Shown piece after piece: positions 1 to 8,465 of a DNA stretch of 64,000 nucleotides. The translations under genes were made by a program, and so were the position numbers. The notes beneath the pieces are model-generated. The model saw only the letters and a program-made list of their open reading frames with translations, made no database searches and had not been told where the DNA came from. The DNA lies in the NCBI GenBank assembly GCA_023391835.1, contig JAEWAE010000069.1, forward strand, positions 1-64,000. The letters run 5' to 3'. Each line of letters opens with the position of its first letter. Within the stretch, counting starts at the first letter, position 1. Source of the stretch: Bacillota bacterium (lineage in GTDB: Bacteria; Bacillota; Clostridia; Oscillospirales; Ethanoligenentaceae).

Positions 1-23
1 CCTGCAAACTTTGGGTTTGCAGG
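1..23. terminator. Hairpin at the window edge, possible terminator of an upstream gene
   Basis: A perfect 9-bp stem (CCTGCAAAC at 1-9 with GTTTGCAGG at 15-23) has a 5-nt loop. Only a weak T-rich stretch (CCCCTTTG) follows on the + strand. The gene it would serve lies outside the window. Confidence 0.4.
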
Positions 24-79
24 TGCCCCTTTGAGCATGCCGTCGGCCTCGCGGGGAAAAGAGACGGCGGCCGTGCCAA

Positions 80-113
80 ATCGACATGTTTTTGCGTCAG
101 ACAGGCATATAAT
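80..113 (+). promoter_or_regulatory. Putative Spo0A-dependent spoIIG promoter
   Basis: A -35-like TCGACA (81-86) and a perfect -10 TATAAT (108-113) are separated by 21 bp, too long for ordinary sigma-A use. The -35 is embedded in ATCGACA (80-86), a 6/7 match to the 0A box in its reverse orientation (TTCGACA). The Bacillus subtilis spoIIG promoter is known to have an over-long spacer with a 0A box at the -35, so the layout fits. The expected start near 120 leaves a short leader before the spoIIGA ATG at 154. Confidence 0.55.
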
Positions 114-153
114 AGCGGCAAGGGGACCACACCCCGCAGACCGAGGTGCCGCC

Positions 154-1059
154 ATGAAGCAGGTTGTTTATGTCGATGTGCTGTTTGCCGTCAACCTCAT
201 CCTCAATTATTTTATTCTGCTGGCGGTGGCCGGTGCGCTGCGGCGCAGGGAGCGTCGGCTGCGGCTGCTGGCCGGGGCGGCTCTGGGGGCCATCTATTCG
301 CTTTTTATCTTTTTCCCCCAGGTCGGTTTCCTCTATTCCGTCGCCGGCAAGCTGTGCCTTTCTGCTGCCATGGTGGGGATAGCCTACCGCTGGACGGGGG
401 CGCGGGATGCGCTGCGGCTACTGGTGACCTTTTATTTGAGCAGCCTGCTGCTGGGAGGAGGGCTGTTTGCCCTGTGGTATTTCCTGTCACCGCCGGGGCT
501 GCTGGTGCGCAACGGAGTAGTGTACCTCGACATCCCACCCGTACCGCTGATCCTTTCCGCCGCTGCATTCTACATATTTTTCACGCTGGCGTCGCGTTTG
601 TTCCGACACGGAGGTGGGCGGCTCTATGACATGGAGCTGCATTGCGGTGGGGCTTCGGCGCGGATGCGGGCGCTGCTCGATACGGGCAACGGCCTCACAG
701 ACATGCTCACCGGCGCGCCGGTGGTGGTGGCAGAATACCCGGCGGTGGAAAAGCTGCTGCCGCTTTCCCTGCGTGCGGCGGTGAAACGGGGCGGCATCGG
801 CGGCGCCGATTCCCCCTGGGCGGGGCGGATGCGGCTGATACCCTATGGCACGGTCAGCGGCAAAAGCGAGCTGCTGCCGGCGTTCCGCCCCGATCGGCTG
901 GAAATCATGGCTCCCGGCGAAAAGTGGGAGACCACGGACGTGCTGGTGGCTGTCTGCCCCCGCCGGCTCAGCCCGGGCGGGAGCTATCAGGCGCTGCTGA
1001 GCCCCCTGCTGACACAGGCAGGCGGTCGGGTGCCGGATGCGGTACGGCCCGGACGATGA
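154..1059 (+). CDS. spoIIGA: SpoIIGA, membrane aspartic protease that processes pro-sigma-E
   Basis: A 301-residue protein. The N-terminal half is strongly hydrophobic with about five membrane segments (residues ~1-150). The C-terminal cytoplasmic domain carries an aspartic-protease motif, LLDTGNG, with the catalytic Asp near residue 176. In the family, this protease sits in the septal membrane and cleaves the pro-sequence of sigma-E after a signal from the forespore. I chose the ATG at 154 because GAGGTG (143-148) precedes it and the hydrophobic domain starts immediately; the longer upstream reading would overlap the promoter. sigE follows 55 nt downstream, the classical spoIIG arrangement. 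Confidence 0.95.
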   Translation: MKQVVYVDVLFAVNLILNYFILLAVAGALRRRERRLRLLAGAALGAIYSLFIFFPQVGFLYSVAGKLCLSAAMVGIAYRWTGARDALRLLVTFYLSSLLLGGGLFALWYFLSPPGLLVRNGVVYLDIPPVPLILSAAAFYIFFTLASRLFRHGGGRLYDMELHCGGASARMRALLDTGNGLTDMLTGAPVVVAEYPAVEKLLPLSLRAAVKRGGIGGADSPWAGRMRLIPYGTVSGKSELLPAFRPDRLEIMAPGEKWETTDVLVAVCPRRLSPGGSYQALLSPLLTQAGGRVPDAVRPGR

Positions 1060-1114
1060 AAGCGGACATATTGCCGTGCGGGCGTTTCTGCGTCCGGCGG
1101 AGTGGAATCGGGAG

Positions 1115-1849
1115 ATGAGTCTGTTGTCCCTTCGCATTGCGGTTACGGATTTCATGCGCCGGCTGGCGGGTCGGCTGCTGGCCGCGCTCGGGGCCGGGGG
1201 CCGGGTATACTACATAAACGGCCCGGAAACGCTGCCGCCTCCGCTCAACCAGCAGCAGGAGGCGGAATGCCTTAAGTCGCTAACCCAGGGCGACCCCGAG
1301 GCGCGCAACAGCCTGATTGTGCACAATCTGAGGCTGGTGGTGTATATCGCCAAGAAGTTTGAAAGCACCGGGATCGGCGTGGAGGATCTGATTTCCATCG
1401 GCACTATCGGGCTGATTAAGGCGGTGAATACCTTTTGCCCCGCCCGGAACATCAAGCTCGCGACCTATGCCTCCCGCTGCATCGAAAATGAAATCCTCAT
1501 GTATCTGCGCAAAAGTGTAAATTTGAAAAACGAAGTCTCGATCGACGAGCCGCTGAATATCGACTGGGACGGCAACGAGCTTCTGCTGTCGGATGTGCTT
1601 GGCACCGACACCGACGTGGTACATCACAATTTGGAACGGGACGTAGAGCGTGACCTGCTGCGCACGGCCATTGCCCATCTTTCCAAGCGGGAGCGCACCA
1701 TTATGGAAATGCGCTTCGGTCTGGCGGACGGGGTGGAGCGCACACAGAAGGAAGTGGCCGACATGCTGGGTATCTCGCAGTCGTATATTTCCCGGCTGGA
1801 AAAGCGGATTATCCTGCGGCTGAAAAAAGAAATCGAGCGGGTCGGCTGA
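1115..1849 (+). CDS. sigE: RNA polymerase sigma-E precursor, early mother-cell sigma factor
   Basis: A 244-residue sigma-70 family protein. Residues 1-32 form a basic/amphipathic pro-sequence ending in VYYINGPETLPPPL, the conserved junction cleaved by SpoIIGA. Region 2 includes EDLISIGTIGLIKAVNTF and YASRCIENEILMYLR. Region 4 carries the helix-turn-helix QKEVADMLGISQSYISRLEKR. It should direct mother-cell transcription after asymmetric division. The start at 1115 gives a length close to the 239 residues of the B. subtilis protein. Its substrate-protease pairing with the preceding spoIIGA is conserved. Confidence 0.97.
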   Translation: MSLLSLRIAVTDFMRRLAGRLLAALGAGGRVYYINGPETLPPPLNQQQEAECLKSLTQGDPEARNSLIVHNLRLVVYIAKKFESTGIGVEDLISIGTIGLIKAVNTFCPARNIKLATYASRCIENEILMYLRKSVNLKNEVSIDEPLNIDWDGNELLLSDVLGTDTDVVHHNLERDVERDLLRTAIAHLSKRERTIMEMRFGLADGVERTQKEVADMLGISQSYISRLEKRIILRLKKEIERVG

Positions 1850-1924
1850 CCCGCATGTAAAAATATTTCCAAAAAATCGGCGAAAAACCGCCGGAATCCC
1901 TCTTGCATTTCGCCACGGGCGACA

Positions 1925-1954
1925 GTATGAAATACCCACAACCCGGTAATACTG
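1925..1954 (+). promoter_or_regulatory. Putative sigma-F promoter of sigG
   Basis: GTATG (1925-1929) matches 4/5 of the sigma-F -35 (GYWTA). After exactly 15 bp, GGTAATACTG (1945-1954) fits the sigma-F -10 GGNNANAHTR completely. spoIIIG in B. subtilis is known to have its own sigma-F promoter. The predicted start near 1961 supports the sigG ATG at 1994 rather than the upstream ATG at 1958. Confidence 0.6.
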
Positions 1955-1993
1955 GAAATGAAAATGAAACACCAGTTACCGGGAGGGGCCAAT

Positions 1994-2764
1994 ATGCAGA
2001 TCAACAAAGTGGAAATCTGCGGTGTCAATACGGCCAAGCTAAAGGTACTGACCGAGGCGGAAAAGACCGAATTGCTCAAACGGGTCAAGGCCGGCGATGC
2101 CGGCGCACGCGAAAAGCTCATCAACGGCAACCTGCGGCTGGTGCTCAGCGTCATCCAGCGGTTCACCAACCGGGGGGAAAACCTCGACGATCTGTTTCAG
2201 GTGGGCTGCATCGGGCTGATAAAATCCATCGACAATTTCGATATTTCCCAGAACGTGCGGTTTTCCACATATGCGGTGCCGATGATCATCGGGGAGATCC
2301 GCCGCTATCTGCGGGATAACAACCCCATCCGGGTCAGCCGCTCCATGCGGGATATCGCCTATCGGGCCATGCAGATCAAGGAAAAGCTGACCGCCCAGAA
2401 ACAGCGCGAGCCCACCATCGAGGAGCTTGCCAAAGAGATGGATATGCCCAGGGAGGAAATCGTGCTGGCGCTGGAGTCGGTGGTGGAGCCGGTGTCGCTT
2501 TACGAGCCGGTCTATTCCGACGGAGGGGACACCATCTATGTGATGGATCAGGTCGGCGATAAAAACATGGACGACGACTGGCTCGACGAAATCACTCTGC
2601 GCGAAGCCATCAAACGGCTCAGCGACCGGGAAAAGAAAATCCTTTCGCTGCGTTTTTTCGAGGGGCACACCCAGATGGAGGTGGCCGCGGAAATCGGCAT
2701 TTCTCAGGCACAGGTCTCCCGGCTGGAAAAAGGGGCCCTTTCCAAAATCAAAAAGCAGATCTGA
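1994..2764 (+). CDS. sigG: RNA polymerase sigma-G, late forespore sigma factor
   Basis: 256 residues, nearly colinear with B. subtilis sigma-G. The N-terminus NKVEICGVNTAKL is the family signature. Region 2 contains DDLFQVGCIGLIKSIDNF and YAVPMIIGEIRRYLRDNNP. Region 4 ends with EVAAEIGISQAQVSRLEKGA. It drives late forespore genes after engulfment. The start at 1994 is chosen because GGGAGGGG (1981-1988) precedes it and a sigma-F-type promoter lies just upstream. It sits 144 nt after sigE, as in many spore formers, with separate transcriptional control likely. Confidence 0.97.
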   Translation: MQINKVEICGVNTAKLKVLTEAEKTELLKRVKAGDAGAREKLINGNLRLVLSVIQRFTNRGENLDDLFQVGCIGLIKSIDNFDISQNVRFSTYAVPMIIGEIRRYLRDNNPIRVSRSMRDIAYRAMQIKEKLTAQKQREPTIEELAKEMDMPREEIVLALESVVEPVSLYEPVYSDGGDTIYVMDQVGDKNMDDDWLDEITLREAIKRLSDREKKILSLRFFEGHTQMEVAAEIGISQAQVSRLEKGALSKIKKQI

Positions 2765-2854
2765 CAGGCGGCGGCGACAAAAGAGCCGCCGCCGGCAGGC
2801 ATATCGGTTCCCCCCGCCGAATACCATTGAACGGCGGAGAAAGGGGGAGACATC

Positions 2855-3151
2855 ATGTGCAGCGTGGAGGAGCTGGCGTGTAAGGATGTCATCAACATAA
2901 ACGACGGAGGCCGCCTGGGCTTCGTGGACGATGTGGAAATCGACCTGGACGACGGGAAGGTCAAGTCGCTGATCGTATATGGCAGACGGAAGTTTTTCGG
3001 GCTGATGGGGCGGGAGGACGACCTGGTGATCCCATGGGAAAGCATCCAGAAAATCGGGGAAGACATCATCCTGGTGTGCTGTGAGCCCACCTGCCGTCCG
3101 CCCTGCCGTCCGGCGGGCAAAGGGGGATTTTTCGGCTTCCTTTCCCACTGA
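2855..3151 (+). CDS. ylmC: YlmC/YmxH-family PRC-barrel sporulation protein
   Basis: A 98-residue protein with a PRC-barrel-like core (residues ~8-75: GGRLGFVDDVEIDL, VKSLIVYGRRKFFGLMG, DLVIPWESIQKIGEDIIL). Members of this family are commonly found next to sigE/sigG in Firmicutes; their exact role is unclear. The tail is short and Cys/Pro-rich (CCEPTCRPPCRP), perhaps metal- or disulfide-related, which is a local peculiarity. A good ribosome-binding stretch, GAAAGGGGGAG, precedes the ATG. Confidence 0.85.
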   Translation: MCSVEELACKDVININDGGRLGFVDDVEIDLDDGKVKSLIVYGRRKFFGLMGREDDLVIPWESIQKIGEDIILVCCEPTCRPPCRPAGKGGFFGFLSH

Positions 3152-3283
3152 CGGAGGCGGAGGCTTATTCGGGCGGCGGGCCGCCGAAGCCGGATGATGA
3201 GTGGGAAAGTGGGAACCTATCCGTCGGTCGCCACTGAGAGCCGCCGCAAAAGAAATATTGCGGTGGCTCCTGCCGACCCGGGG

Positions 3284-3312
3284 TTGCAAAGCCTGTGCCA
3301 ATGTGGTAAAAT
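3284..3312 (+). promoter_or_regulatory. Sigma-A promoter of rpsB-tsf, extended -10
   Basis: TTGCAA (3284-3289), 17-bp spacer, TAAAAT (3307-3312), with TGG directly before the -10 (extended -10). The leader to the rpsB ATG is about 120 nt, room enough for S2-type autoregulation, although I recognise no specific S2-binding structure. Confidence 0.7.
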
Positions 3313-3438
3313 TATAAGGCTAAACTACTACACACGCGCGGATTCTGCCGGTCAGGTGCACCGGAGCCGGGTTGCCGGCGGCCGATGTTTGCCGGGGTTG
3401 CAGACCGTGCGGCGGTCAAAACCGAAGGAGGAAAAATT

Positions 3439-4188
3439 ATGTCATCTGTCGTCACTATGAAACAGCTCCTGGAGGCCGGCGTCCATTTCGGCCATCAGAC
3501 CAGAAGATGGAACCCGAAAATGGCTCCGTATATCTTCACCGAGCGCAACGGCATCTATATCATCGACCTGCAGAAAACCGTCCGCAAGCTGGAAGAAGCC
3601 TATATGTTCGTGCGGGATCTTTCCCAGAACGGCGACAACATCCTGTTTGTCGGCACCAAAAAGCAGGCCCAGGAATCCATCCGTGACGAAGCGACCCGTT
3701 CGGGTGCTTTTTATGTCAATTCCCGCTGGCCGGGCGGCATGCTCACCAACTTCCGCACTATCCGGCGCCGCATCGACCGTCTGGCCCAGCTGCGTAAGAT
3801 GGAAGAGGACGGCACGTTTGATCTGCTGCCCAAGAAGGAAGTCGCCAAGCTCCGCAAGGAGATCGACGAGCTGGAAAAGCTCTTCGGCGGCATCAAAGAT
3901 ATGAAAAAACTGCCGGCGGCGCTCTTTATCGTCGATCCGCGCAAGGAACGCATTGCGGTTTCCGAAGCCCGCAAGCTGCATATTCCCATCGTGGCCATCG
4001 TCGACACCAACTGCGACCCGGATGAAATTAACTATGTGGTCCCCGGCAACGACGACGCCATCCGTGCCGTGAAGCTCATTTCCGGCATCATGGCGAATGC
4101 TCTGCTCGAGGGCAAACAGGGCGAGCAGACCGAAGAAGCCGAGCAGGCGAAGGTCGAAGAGCCCGCGGCGGCAAAAGCGGCTGAATAA
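3439..4188 (+). CDS. rpsB: 30S ribosomal protein S2
   Basis: 249 residues with family landmarks throughout: MKQLLEAGVHFGHQTRRWNPKM at the start (split here as MKQLLEAGVHF and GHQTRRWNP), FVGTKKQAQ, WPGGMLTNF, and PIVAIVDTNCDPD near the C-terminus. The last ~20 residues are a Glu/Ala tail. It joins the 30S subunit late and helps dock S1 and mRNA. The start follows AAGGAGG (3425-3431) at ideal spacing. It is followed by tsf, the near-universal rpsB-tsf pair. Confidence 0.98.
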   Translation: MSSVVTMKQLLEAGVHFGHQTRRWNPKMAPYIFTERNGIYIIDLQKTVRKLEEAYMFVRDLSQNGDNILFVGTKKQAQESIRDEATRSGAFYVNSRWPGGMLTNFRTIRRRIDRLAQLRKMEEDGTFDLLPKKEVAKLRKEIDELEKLFGGIKDMKKLPAALFIVDPRKERIAVSEARKLHIPIVAIVDTNCDPDEINYVVPGNDDAIRAVKLISGIMANALLEGKQGEQTEEAEQAKVEEPAAAKAAE

Positions 4189-4201
4189 TTTTCGAATCCC
4201 G

Positions 4202-4231
4202 ATGCCCGCGCCGTCCGATTGACGCGGGCAT
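4202..4231 (+). terminator. Hairpin between rpsB and tsf, attenuator-like
   Basis: A perfect 9-bp stem, ATGCCCGCG (4202-4210) with CGCGGGCAT (4223-4231), and a 12-nt loop. No U-run follows, so it is more likely a partial attenuator or mRNA-processing/stability element than a full terminator. Confidence 0.4.
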
Positions 4232-4272
4232 TCGTGAGCCATCAGACGGAATCCGACAAGGAGGATGTGCAA

Positions 4273-5181
4273 ATGAATTTTACAGCGAAGGACGTAGTCG
4301 CGCTGCGTGAAAAGACCGGCTGCGGCATGATGGACTGCAAAAAGGCGCTGGTGAGCGCCGACGGCGATATGGATAAGGCCGTGGAGCTGCTGCGGGAAAA
4401 GGGCCTGGCCACCGCGGCGAAAAAGGCCGGCCGCATTGCCTCCGACGGTGTGGTCTGCGCCGAAATCGACGGGGCGACCAAGACCGGCGTGGTGGTGGAG
4501 GTCAATTCCGAAACCGACTTCGTGGCGAAAAACGCGAGCTTCCAGGAGTTCGTGAAGGTTGTGGCCGACACGATTCTTAAGCAGAACCCCGCCGACGTGG
4601 ACGCTCTGATGGCCCTCAAGCCGGAAGGCTCCGCGCTGACCGTCGCGGATCTGGAAAAAGAAAAGGTGCAGACCATCGGCGAAAATATCAAGGTGCGCCG
4701 CTTCACCCGCATGGAGGGCGACCTTGTCTCGTATGTGCACGGCGGCGGCCGCATCGGCGTGATGGTGAAATTCGACACCGACGTGGCGGATAAACCCGAA
4801 TTCGCGGTTTACGGCAAAGACGTGGCGATGCAGATCGCCGCGATGAACCCCCAGTATCTCGATCGCAGCGTCGTGCCGGCGGCTGTGCTGGATGAGGAAA
4901 AGAAAGTGCTGCTCGCCCAGGCGATAAACGAGGGCAAACCGGAAAACATCGCTCAGAAAATGGTGATGGGCCGGGTCAACAAGTTTTATAAGGAAAACTG
5001 TCTGGTGGATCAGGAATTCGTCAAGGACGCGAGCCTGACCGTAGCGAAATACACCGATCAGTGCGCCAAGCAGCTGGGCGGCAAGATCCGCATCGTCTCT
5101 TTCGTGCGGTACGAAAAGGGCGAGGGTCTGGAAAAGCGCAGCGACAATCTGGCGGACGAAGTCGCCAAAATGGTGAAGTAA
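4273..5181 (+). CDS. tsf: Translation elongation factor Ts
   Basis: 302 residues. The N-terminal UBA-like domain includes VVALREKTGCGMMDCKKAL, with the TDFV motif (NSETDFVAKN) in the core domain. It is the guanine-nucleotide exchange factor for EF-Tu in the cytoplasm. The ATG at 4273 follows AAGGAGG (4258-4264). It is co-transcribed with rpsB and followed by a terminator hairpin. Confidence 0.98.
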   Translation: MNFTAKDVVALREKTGCGMMDCKKALVSADGDMDKAVELLREKGLATAAKKAGRIASDGVVCAEIDGATKTGVVVEVNSETDFVAKNASFQEFVKVVADTILKQNPADVDALMALKPEGSALTVADLEKEKVQTIGENIKVRRFTRMEGDLVSYVHGGGRIGVMVKFDTDVADKPEFAVYGKDVAMQIAAMNPQYLDRSVVPAAVLDEEKKVLLAQAINEGKPENIAQKMVMGRVNKFYKENCLVDQEFVKDASLTVAKYTDQCAKQLGGKIRIVSFVRYEKGEGLEKRSDNLADEVAKMVK

Positions 5182-5228
5182 GATTCCCTATGACTACAAT
5201 CGAATGAGGGCCGGCCTTTTGCCGGGGA

Positions 5229-5253
5229 AAGAGCCGTCCCAGCGACGGCTCTT
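5229..5253 (+). terminator. Terminator hairpin after tsf
   Basis: A perfect 10-bp stem, AAGAGCCGTC (5229-5238) with GACGGCTCTT (5244-5253), loop CCAGC. The U-tract is short (CTT plus CTGCT). It separates rpsB-tsf from the pyrH promoter. Confidence 0.65.
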
Positions 5254-5291
5254 CTGCTAGGCGACGGTGGATTTTGTTCACAATTTAGGGG

Positions 5292-5320
5292 TTTACAGCC
5301 AATGGGAATTAGGGTAAAAT
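5292..5320 (+). promoter_or_regulatory. Sigma-A promoter of pyrH-frr
   Basis: TTTACA (5292-5297), 17-bp spacer, TAAAAT (5315-5320). It lies 54 nt before the pyrH ATG and immediately after the tsf terminator. Confidence 0.7.
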
Positions 5321-5373
5321 AAAATTGCAGCCGTTGAGAGACGGCATAAACCGCAATGCGTACGGAGGATACC

Positions 5374-6084
5374 ATGCAGCCTCGATATAAACGGGTTCTT
5401 TTGAAAATCAGCGGCGAAGCTCTCGCAGGGGACAAGCACATCGGCCTGGATTACGATGTGGTGCGCACCATTTGCGAAAGCGTGAAGGAAAGCTGGAAAC
5501 TCGGCGTGCAGATCGCCGTCGTCGTGGGCGGGGGCAATTTCTGGCGCGGGCGCAGCAACCAGCAGATGGACCGTACCCGGGCCGACCATGTGGGCATGCT
5601 GGCGACGGTGATGAACGCGCTGACCCTGGCGGATGCTCTGGAGCAGATGGACGTGCCGGTGCGGGTGCAAACCGCCATCGAGATGCGCCAGATCGCCGAG
5701 CCGTATATTCGTAACCGGGCCGTGCGCCATCTGGAAAAGGGCCGGATCGTGGTTTTCGGCTGCGGCACAGGCAATCCGTTCTTTTCCACCGACACGGCCG
5801 CGGCGCTGCGCGCGGCGGAGATCGACGCCGACATCATACTCAAGGCGACGATGGTGGACGGTGTGTACGACTGCGACCCCGCCAAAAACGCCAACGCCGT
5901 CAAATTCGACACCGTTTCGTATATCGATGTGTTGAGCAAGGGCCTGGGCATCATGGACAGCACGGCCGCTTCGCTGTGCATGGACAACCAGATCCCGATC
6001 CTTGTGTTCAGCCTGAGCGATCCGCACAATATAGTCCGCGCCGTCATGGGCGAAAACATCGGCACCATCGTCCATCGGGGCTGA
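5374..6084 (+). CDS. pyrH: Uridylate kinase (UMP kinase)
   Basis: 236 residues of the amino-acid-kinase fold. RVLLKISGEAL at the N-terminus contacts ATP, VVGGGNFWRG binds substrate, and DHVGMLATVMNAL is diagnostic. It converts UMP to UDP in pyrimidine nucleotide synthesis. The ATG at 5374, after GGAGG (5364-5368), is preferred over the in-frame ATG at 5356, which would add six poorly conserved residues. frr follows after 33 nt, as in most bacteria. Confidence 0.97.
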   Translation: MQPRYKRVLLKISGEALAGDKHIGLDYDVVRTICESVKESWKLGVQIAVVVGGGNFWRGRSNQQMDRTRADHVGMLATVMNALTLADALEQMDVPVRVQTAIEMRQIAEPYIRNRAVRHLEKGRIVVFGCGTGNPFFSTDTAAALRAAEIDADIILKATMVDGVYDCDPAKNANAVKFDTVSYIDVLSKGLGIMDSTAASLCMDNQIPILVFSLSDPHNIVRAVMGENIGTIVHRG

Positions 6085-6117
6085 TGGGCCGCCTCAAGGG
6101 GAAAGGGAGGCTTTTGT

Positions 6118-6669
6118 ATGTCACAAGATACAGTGCATGAACAGAAAATGCAGAAAACGGTCGACGCCATGCTCAATGCGTTCGCGGCCATCCGGGCAGG
6201 GCGCGCCAATCCGGCCATCCTCAACCGCGTACGGGTGGATTATTATGGCACGCCGACGCCCGTCAATCAGATGGCGGCGATTTCGGTCCAGGAGGCACGC
6301 ATCCTGGTGATCCAGCCGTGGGATATTTCGACGCTGAAAAACATCGACAAGGCGATCCAGGCCGCCAATTTGGGGCTGAACCCCACAAACGACGGCAGGG
6401 TGCTGCGCATCGCATTCCCCCCGCTCACAGAGGAGCGCCGGAAGGAACTGGTGAAAATGGTGCGTAAAGAGTCGGAGGAAGCCCGCGTGGCGATCCGCGC
6501 CATCCGCCGCGACGCCATGGAAGAATATAAAAAGATGCAGAAACAGTCGCAGATGACCGAGGACGATCTCAAGGACGCCGAGAAGGATATGCAGAACATG
6601 ACCGATAAATTCTGCAAGCAGATCGACGGGCTTGCCGAGACAAAAGAGAAGGAAATCATGTCGGTCTGA
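6118..6669 (+). CDS. frr: Ribosome recycling factor
   Basis: 183 residues, standard length. Hallmarks are IRAGRANPAILNRV, DYYGTPTPVNQ, and VAIRAIRRDAMEEYKK in the long coiled-coil domain. With EF-G it splits post-termination ribosomes. It is preceded by GGGAAAGGGAGG and shares the pyrH transcript. Confidence 0.98.
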   Translation: MSQDTVHEQKMQKTVDAMLNAFAAIRAGRANPAILNRVRVDYYGTPTPVNQMAAISVQEARILVIQPWDISTLKNIDKAIQAANLGLNPTNDGRVLRIAFPPLTEERRKELVKMVRKESEEARVAIRAIRRDAMEEYKKMQKQSQMTEDDLKDAEKDMQNMTDKFCKQIDGLAETKEKEIMSV

Positions 6670-6712
6670 CCATATTCCCGGTTAAGTCCGCACGGCGGCC
6701 GGGACCGGCCGT

Positions 6713-6739
6713 ATGCCCCTCGTCCCGAGGGGCATTTTA
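6713..6739 (+). terminator. Intrinsic terminator after frr
   Basis: Stem ATGCCCCTC (6713-6721) with GAGGGGCAT (6727-6735), 5-nt loop, followed by TTTTAT. It probably closes pyrH-frr, with partial read-through to uppS, which begins only 34 nt later without a clear promoter. Confidence 0.7.
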
Positions 6740-6773
6740 TATATGGATTCCCGGCGGGAAGGAAAGAGCCCAC

Positions 6774-7520
6774 TTGTTTATGCGACTGTTTCACAGCCAA
6801 AAGACCGCGCCGCACCAGCAGCGAGTGCTGCCGGCGCATATCGCCATCATCATGGACGGCAACGGCCGCTGGGCCAAGCGGCGGGGTCTCCCGCGGTCGG
6901 CGGGGCACTCGGCCGGGGCGGCGGGGTTTCGTTCGCTGGCGCTTTACTGTAACCGCATCGGTCTGAAATATCTGACCGTTTACGCCTTTTCCACTGAAAA
7001 CTGGAAACGCCCGGCCGCCGAGGTGGAGGCCATCATGAATTTGCTGCGGGAGTACCTACGCGACTCACTGGTGCGGTTTAAGGGTGAAAATATCCGCACG
7101 CGCTTCATCGGCGATATGACGCCGCTGGCGGACGACCTGAAAGCTCTCATCCGTGAAACGCAGGAGGATTCGCAAAACGCCACCGGCCTGACGCTCAACA
7201 TCGCCCTCAATTACGGCGGGCGGCAGGAAATCACGGCCGCGGCCCGGCAACTCGCCCGGCAGGCCGTGGCAGGGCAGATCCGCCCGGAGGATATCGACGA
7301 GGCGGCCGTGGCCGCCTGCATGGATACCGCAGGCCAGCCCGACCCCGACCTCATTATCCGGCCCAGCGGCGAGATGCGCATTTCCAATTTTCTGCTCTGG
7401 CAGTCGGCCTATGCGGAATACTGGTTTTCCGACATGCTGTGGCCCGATTTCGGCCCTAAAGAGCTCGAACGCGCCATCGACGACTTTAACCGGCGGGACC
7501 GCCGCTATGGGGGATTGTGA
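6774..7520 (+). CDS. uppS: Isoprenyl (undecaprenyl) diphosphate synthase
   Basis: 248 residues. cis-Prenyltransferase signatures are present: HIAIIMDGNGRWAKRRG (catalytic Asp), TVYAFSTENWKRP, and DLIIRPSGEMRISNFLLWQ. It builds the C55 lipid carrier for peptidoglycan from IPP. The TTG at 6774 is spaced 7 nt from GGGAAGGAAAG (6756-6766); the ATG at 6780 is the alternative start. Its stop overlaps the cdsA start (TGATG), indicating translational coupling. Confidence 0.95.
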   Translation: MFMRLFHSQKTAPHQQRVLPAHIAIIMDGNGRWAKRRGLPRSAGHSAGAAGFRSLALYCNRIGLKYLTVYAFSTENWKRPAAEVEAIMNLLREYLRDSLVRFKGENIRTRFIGDMTPLADDLKALIRETQEDSQNATGLTLNIALNYGGRQEITAAARQLARQAVAGQIRPEDIDEAAVAACMDTAGQPDPDLIIRPSGEMRISNFLLWQSAYAEYWFSDMLWPDFGPKELERAIDDFNRRDRRYGGL

Positions 7521-8365
7521 TGAGACAGCGTCTGCTTTCCGCGGCGATCGGCATCCCGATTGCCATTATCGTACTGTTCTTTTATCAGACGGTGCTGCTC
7601 AACGCGGCCATCGCGCTGGTCACCCTGACGGCCGTATATGAGGTGCTGGTGGCGACCAAATATCTCAATAACCGCGGGCTGGCGCTGATCTGTTTTTTTT
7701 ATGCGGCCTACGTGCCGTTTGCCCACATGTTTCATGTGTATTATCTGGGGCAGACGTTCAGCTTTTTGTTTATGCTGACGCTGCTGATTTTTCTGCTGTT
7801 CACCCACCGCACGGTGCGGCTGGAGCAGATCGGCACGGCGTTCATGTTGACGCTGCTGCTGACGTTCGCGTTTTCGTGCATCGTATTCCTGCGCGACATC
7901 TATATCAAGAGCGGGCCCGTGGAGCTTGGCTGTTATTATATCGTGCTGGTGTTTTTGGGCGCGTGGATCACCGACGCGGGGGCGTATTTCATCGGCCGGC
8001 TGTTGGGCCGGCATAAGCTGGCCCCCGACATCAGCCCCAAAAAGACCATCGAGGGCGCGGTGGGCGGCGTGGTGTGCACGGTGGCGGCCTTTTTGGCGTC
8101 GGCCCCGGTTTACGGCGCCTATGTGCGCGCCCATGGGCAGACGGTGACGTTCGATATGCCTCACCTGGTGATCGTGGCGCTGCTGTGCGCGGTCATGGCC
8201 GTACTGGGCGACCTGGCGGCCTCGGTCATCAAGCGGCAGTGCAACATCAAGGATTTCGGCAACATCCTGCCGGGGCACGGCGGGGTGCTCGACCGGTTTG
8301 ACAGCATCATGTTTGTGGCGCCCACGTTGCTGATTTTTTTGCAGCACTGGTCCATTATCCGCTGA
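7520..8365 (+). CDS. cdsA: Phosphatidate cytidylyltransferase
   Basis: 281 residues and about eight hydrophobic segments. The C-terminal signature appears as LGDLAASVIKRQCNIKDFG and LPGHGGVLDRFDS. It makes CDP-diacylglycerol for phospholipids in the membrane. The ATG at 7520 overlaps the uppS stop by one base; a GTG at 7517 also exists. uppS-cdsA-dxr-rseP-ispG is a widely conserved order. Confidence 0.96.
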   Translation: MRQRLLSAAIGIPIAIIVLFFYQTVLLNAAIALVTLTAVYEVLVATKYLNNRGLALICFFYAAYVPFAHMFHVYYLGQTFSFLFMLTLLIFLLFTHRTVRLEQIGTAFMLTLLLTFAFSCIVFLRDIYIKSGPVELGCYYIVLVFLGAWITDAGAYFIGRLLGRHKLAPDISPKKTIEGAVGGVVCTVAAFLASAPVYGAYVRAHGQTVTFDMPHLVIVALLCAVMAVLGDLAASVIKRQCNIKDFGNILPGHGGVLDRFDSIMFVAPTLLIFLQHWSIIR

Positions 8366-8465
8366 GGGAAAATCGGCGGGAGGGAGCGGCCGGAGCGCAT
8401 AATTGCGGCCGGAGCGGCCTATATTGGTAATATGCGCCGCGGGCCGGGTCATCCGGGAGGTTTAT

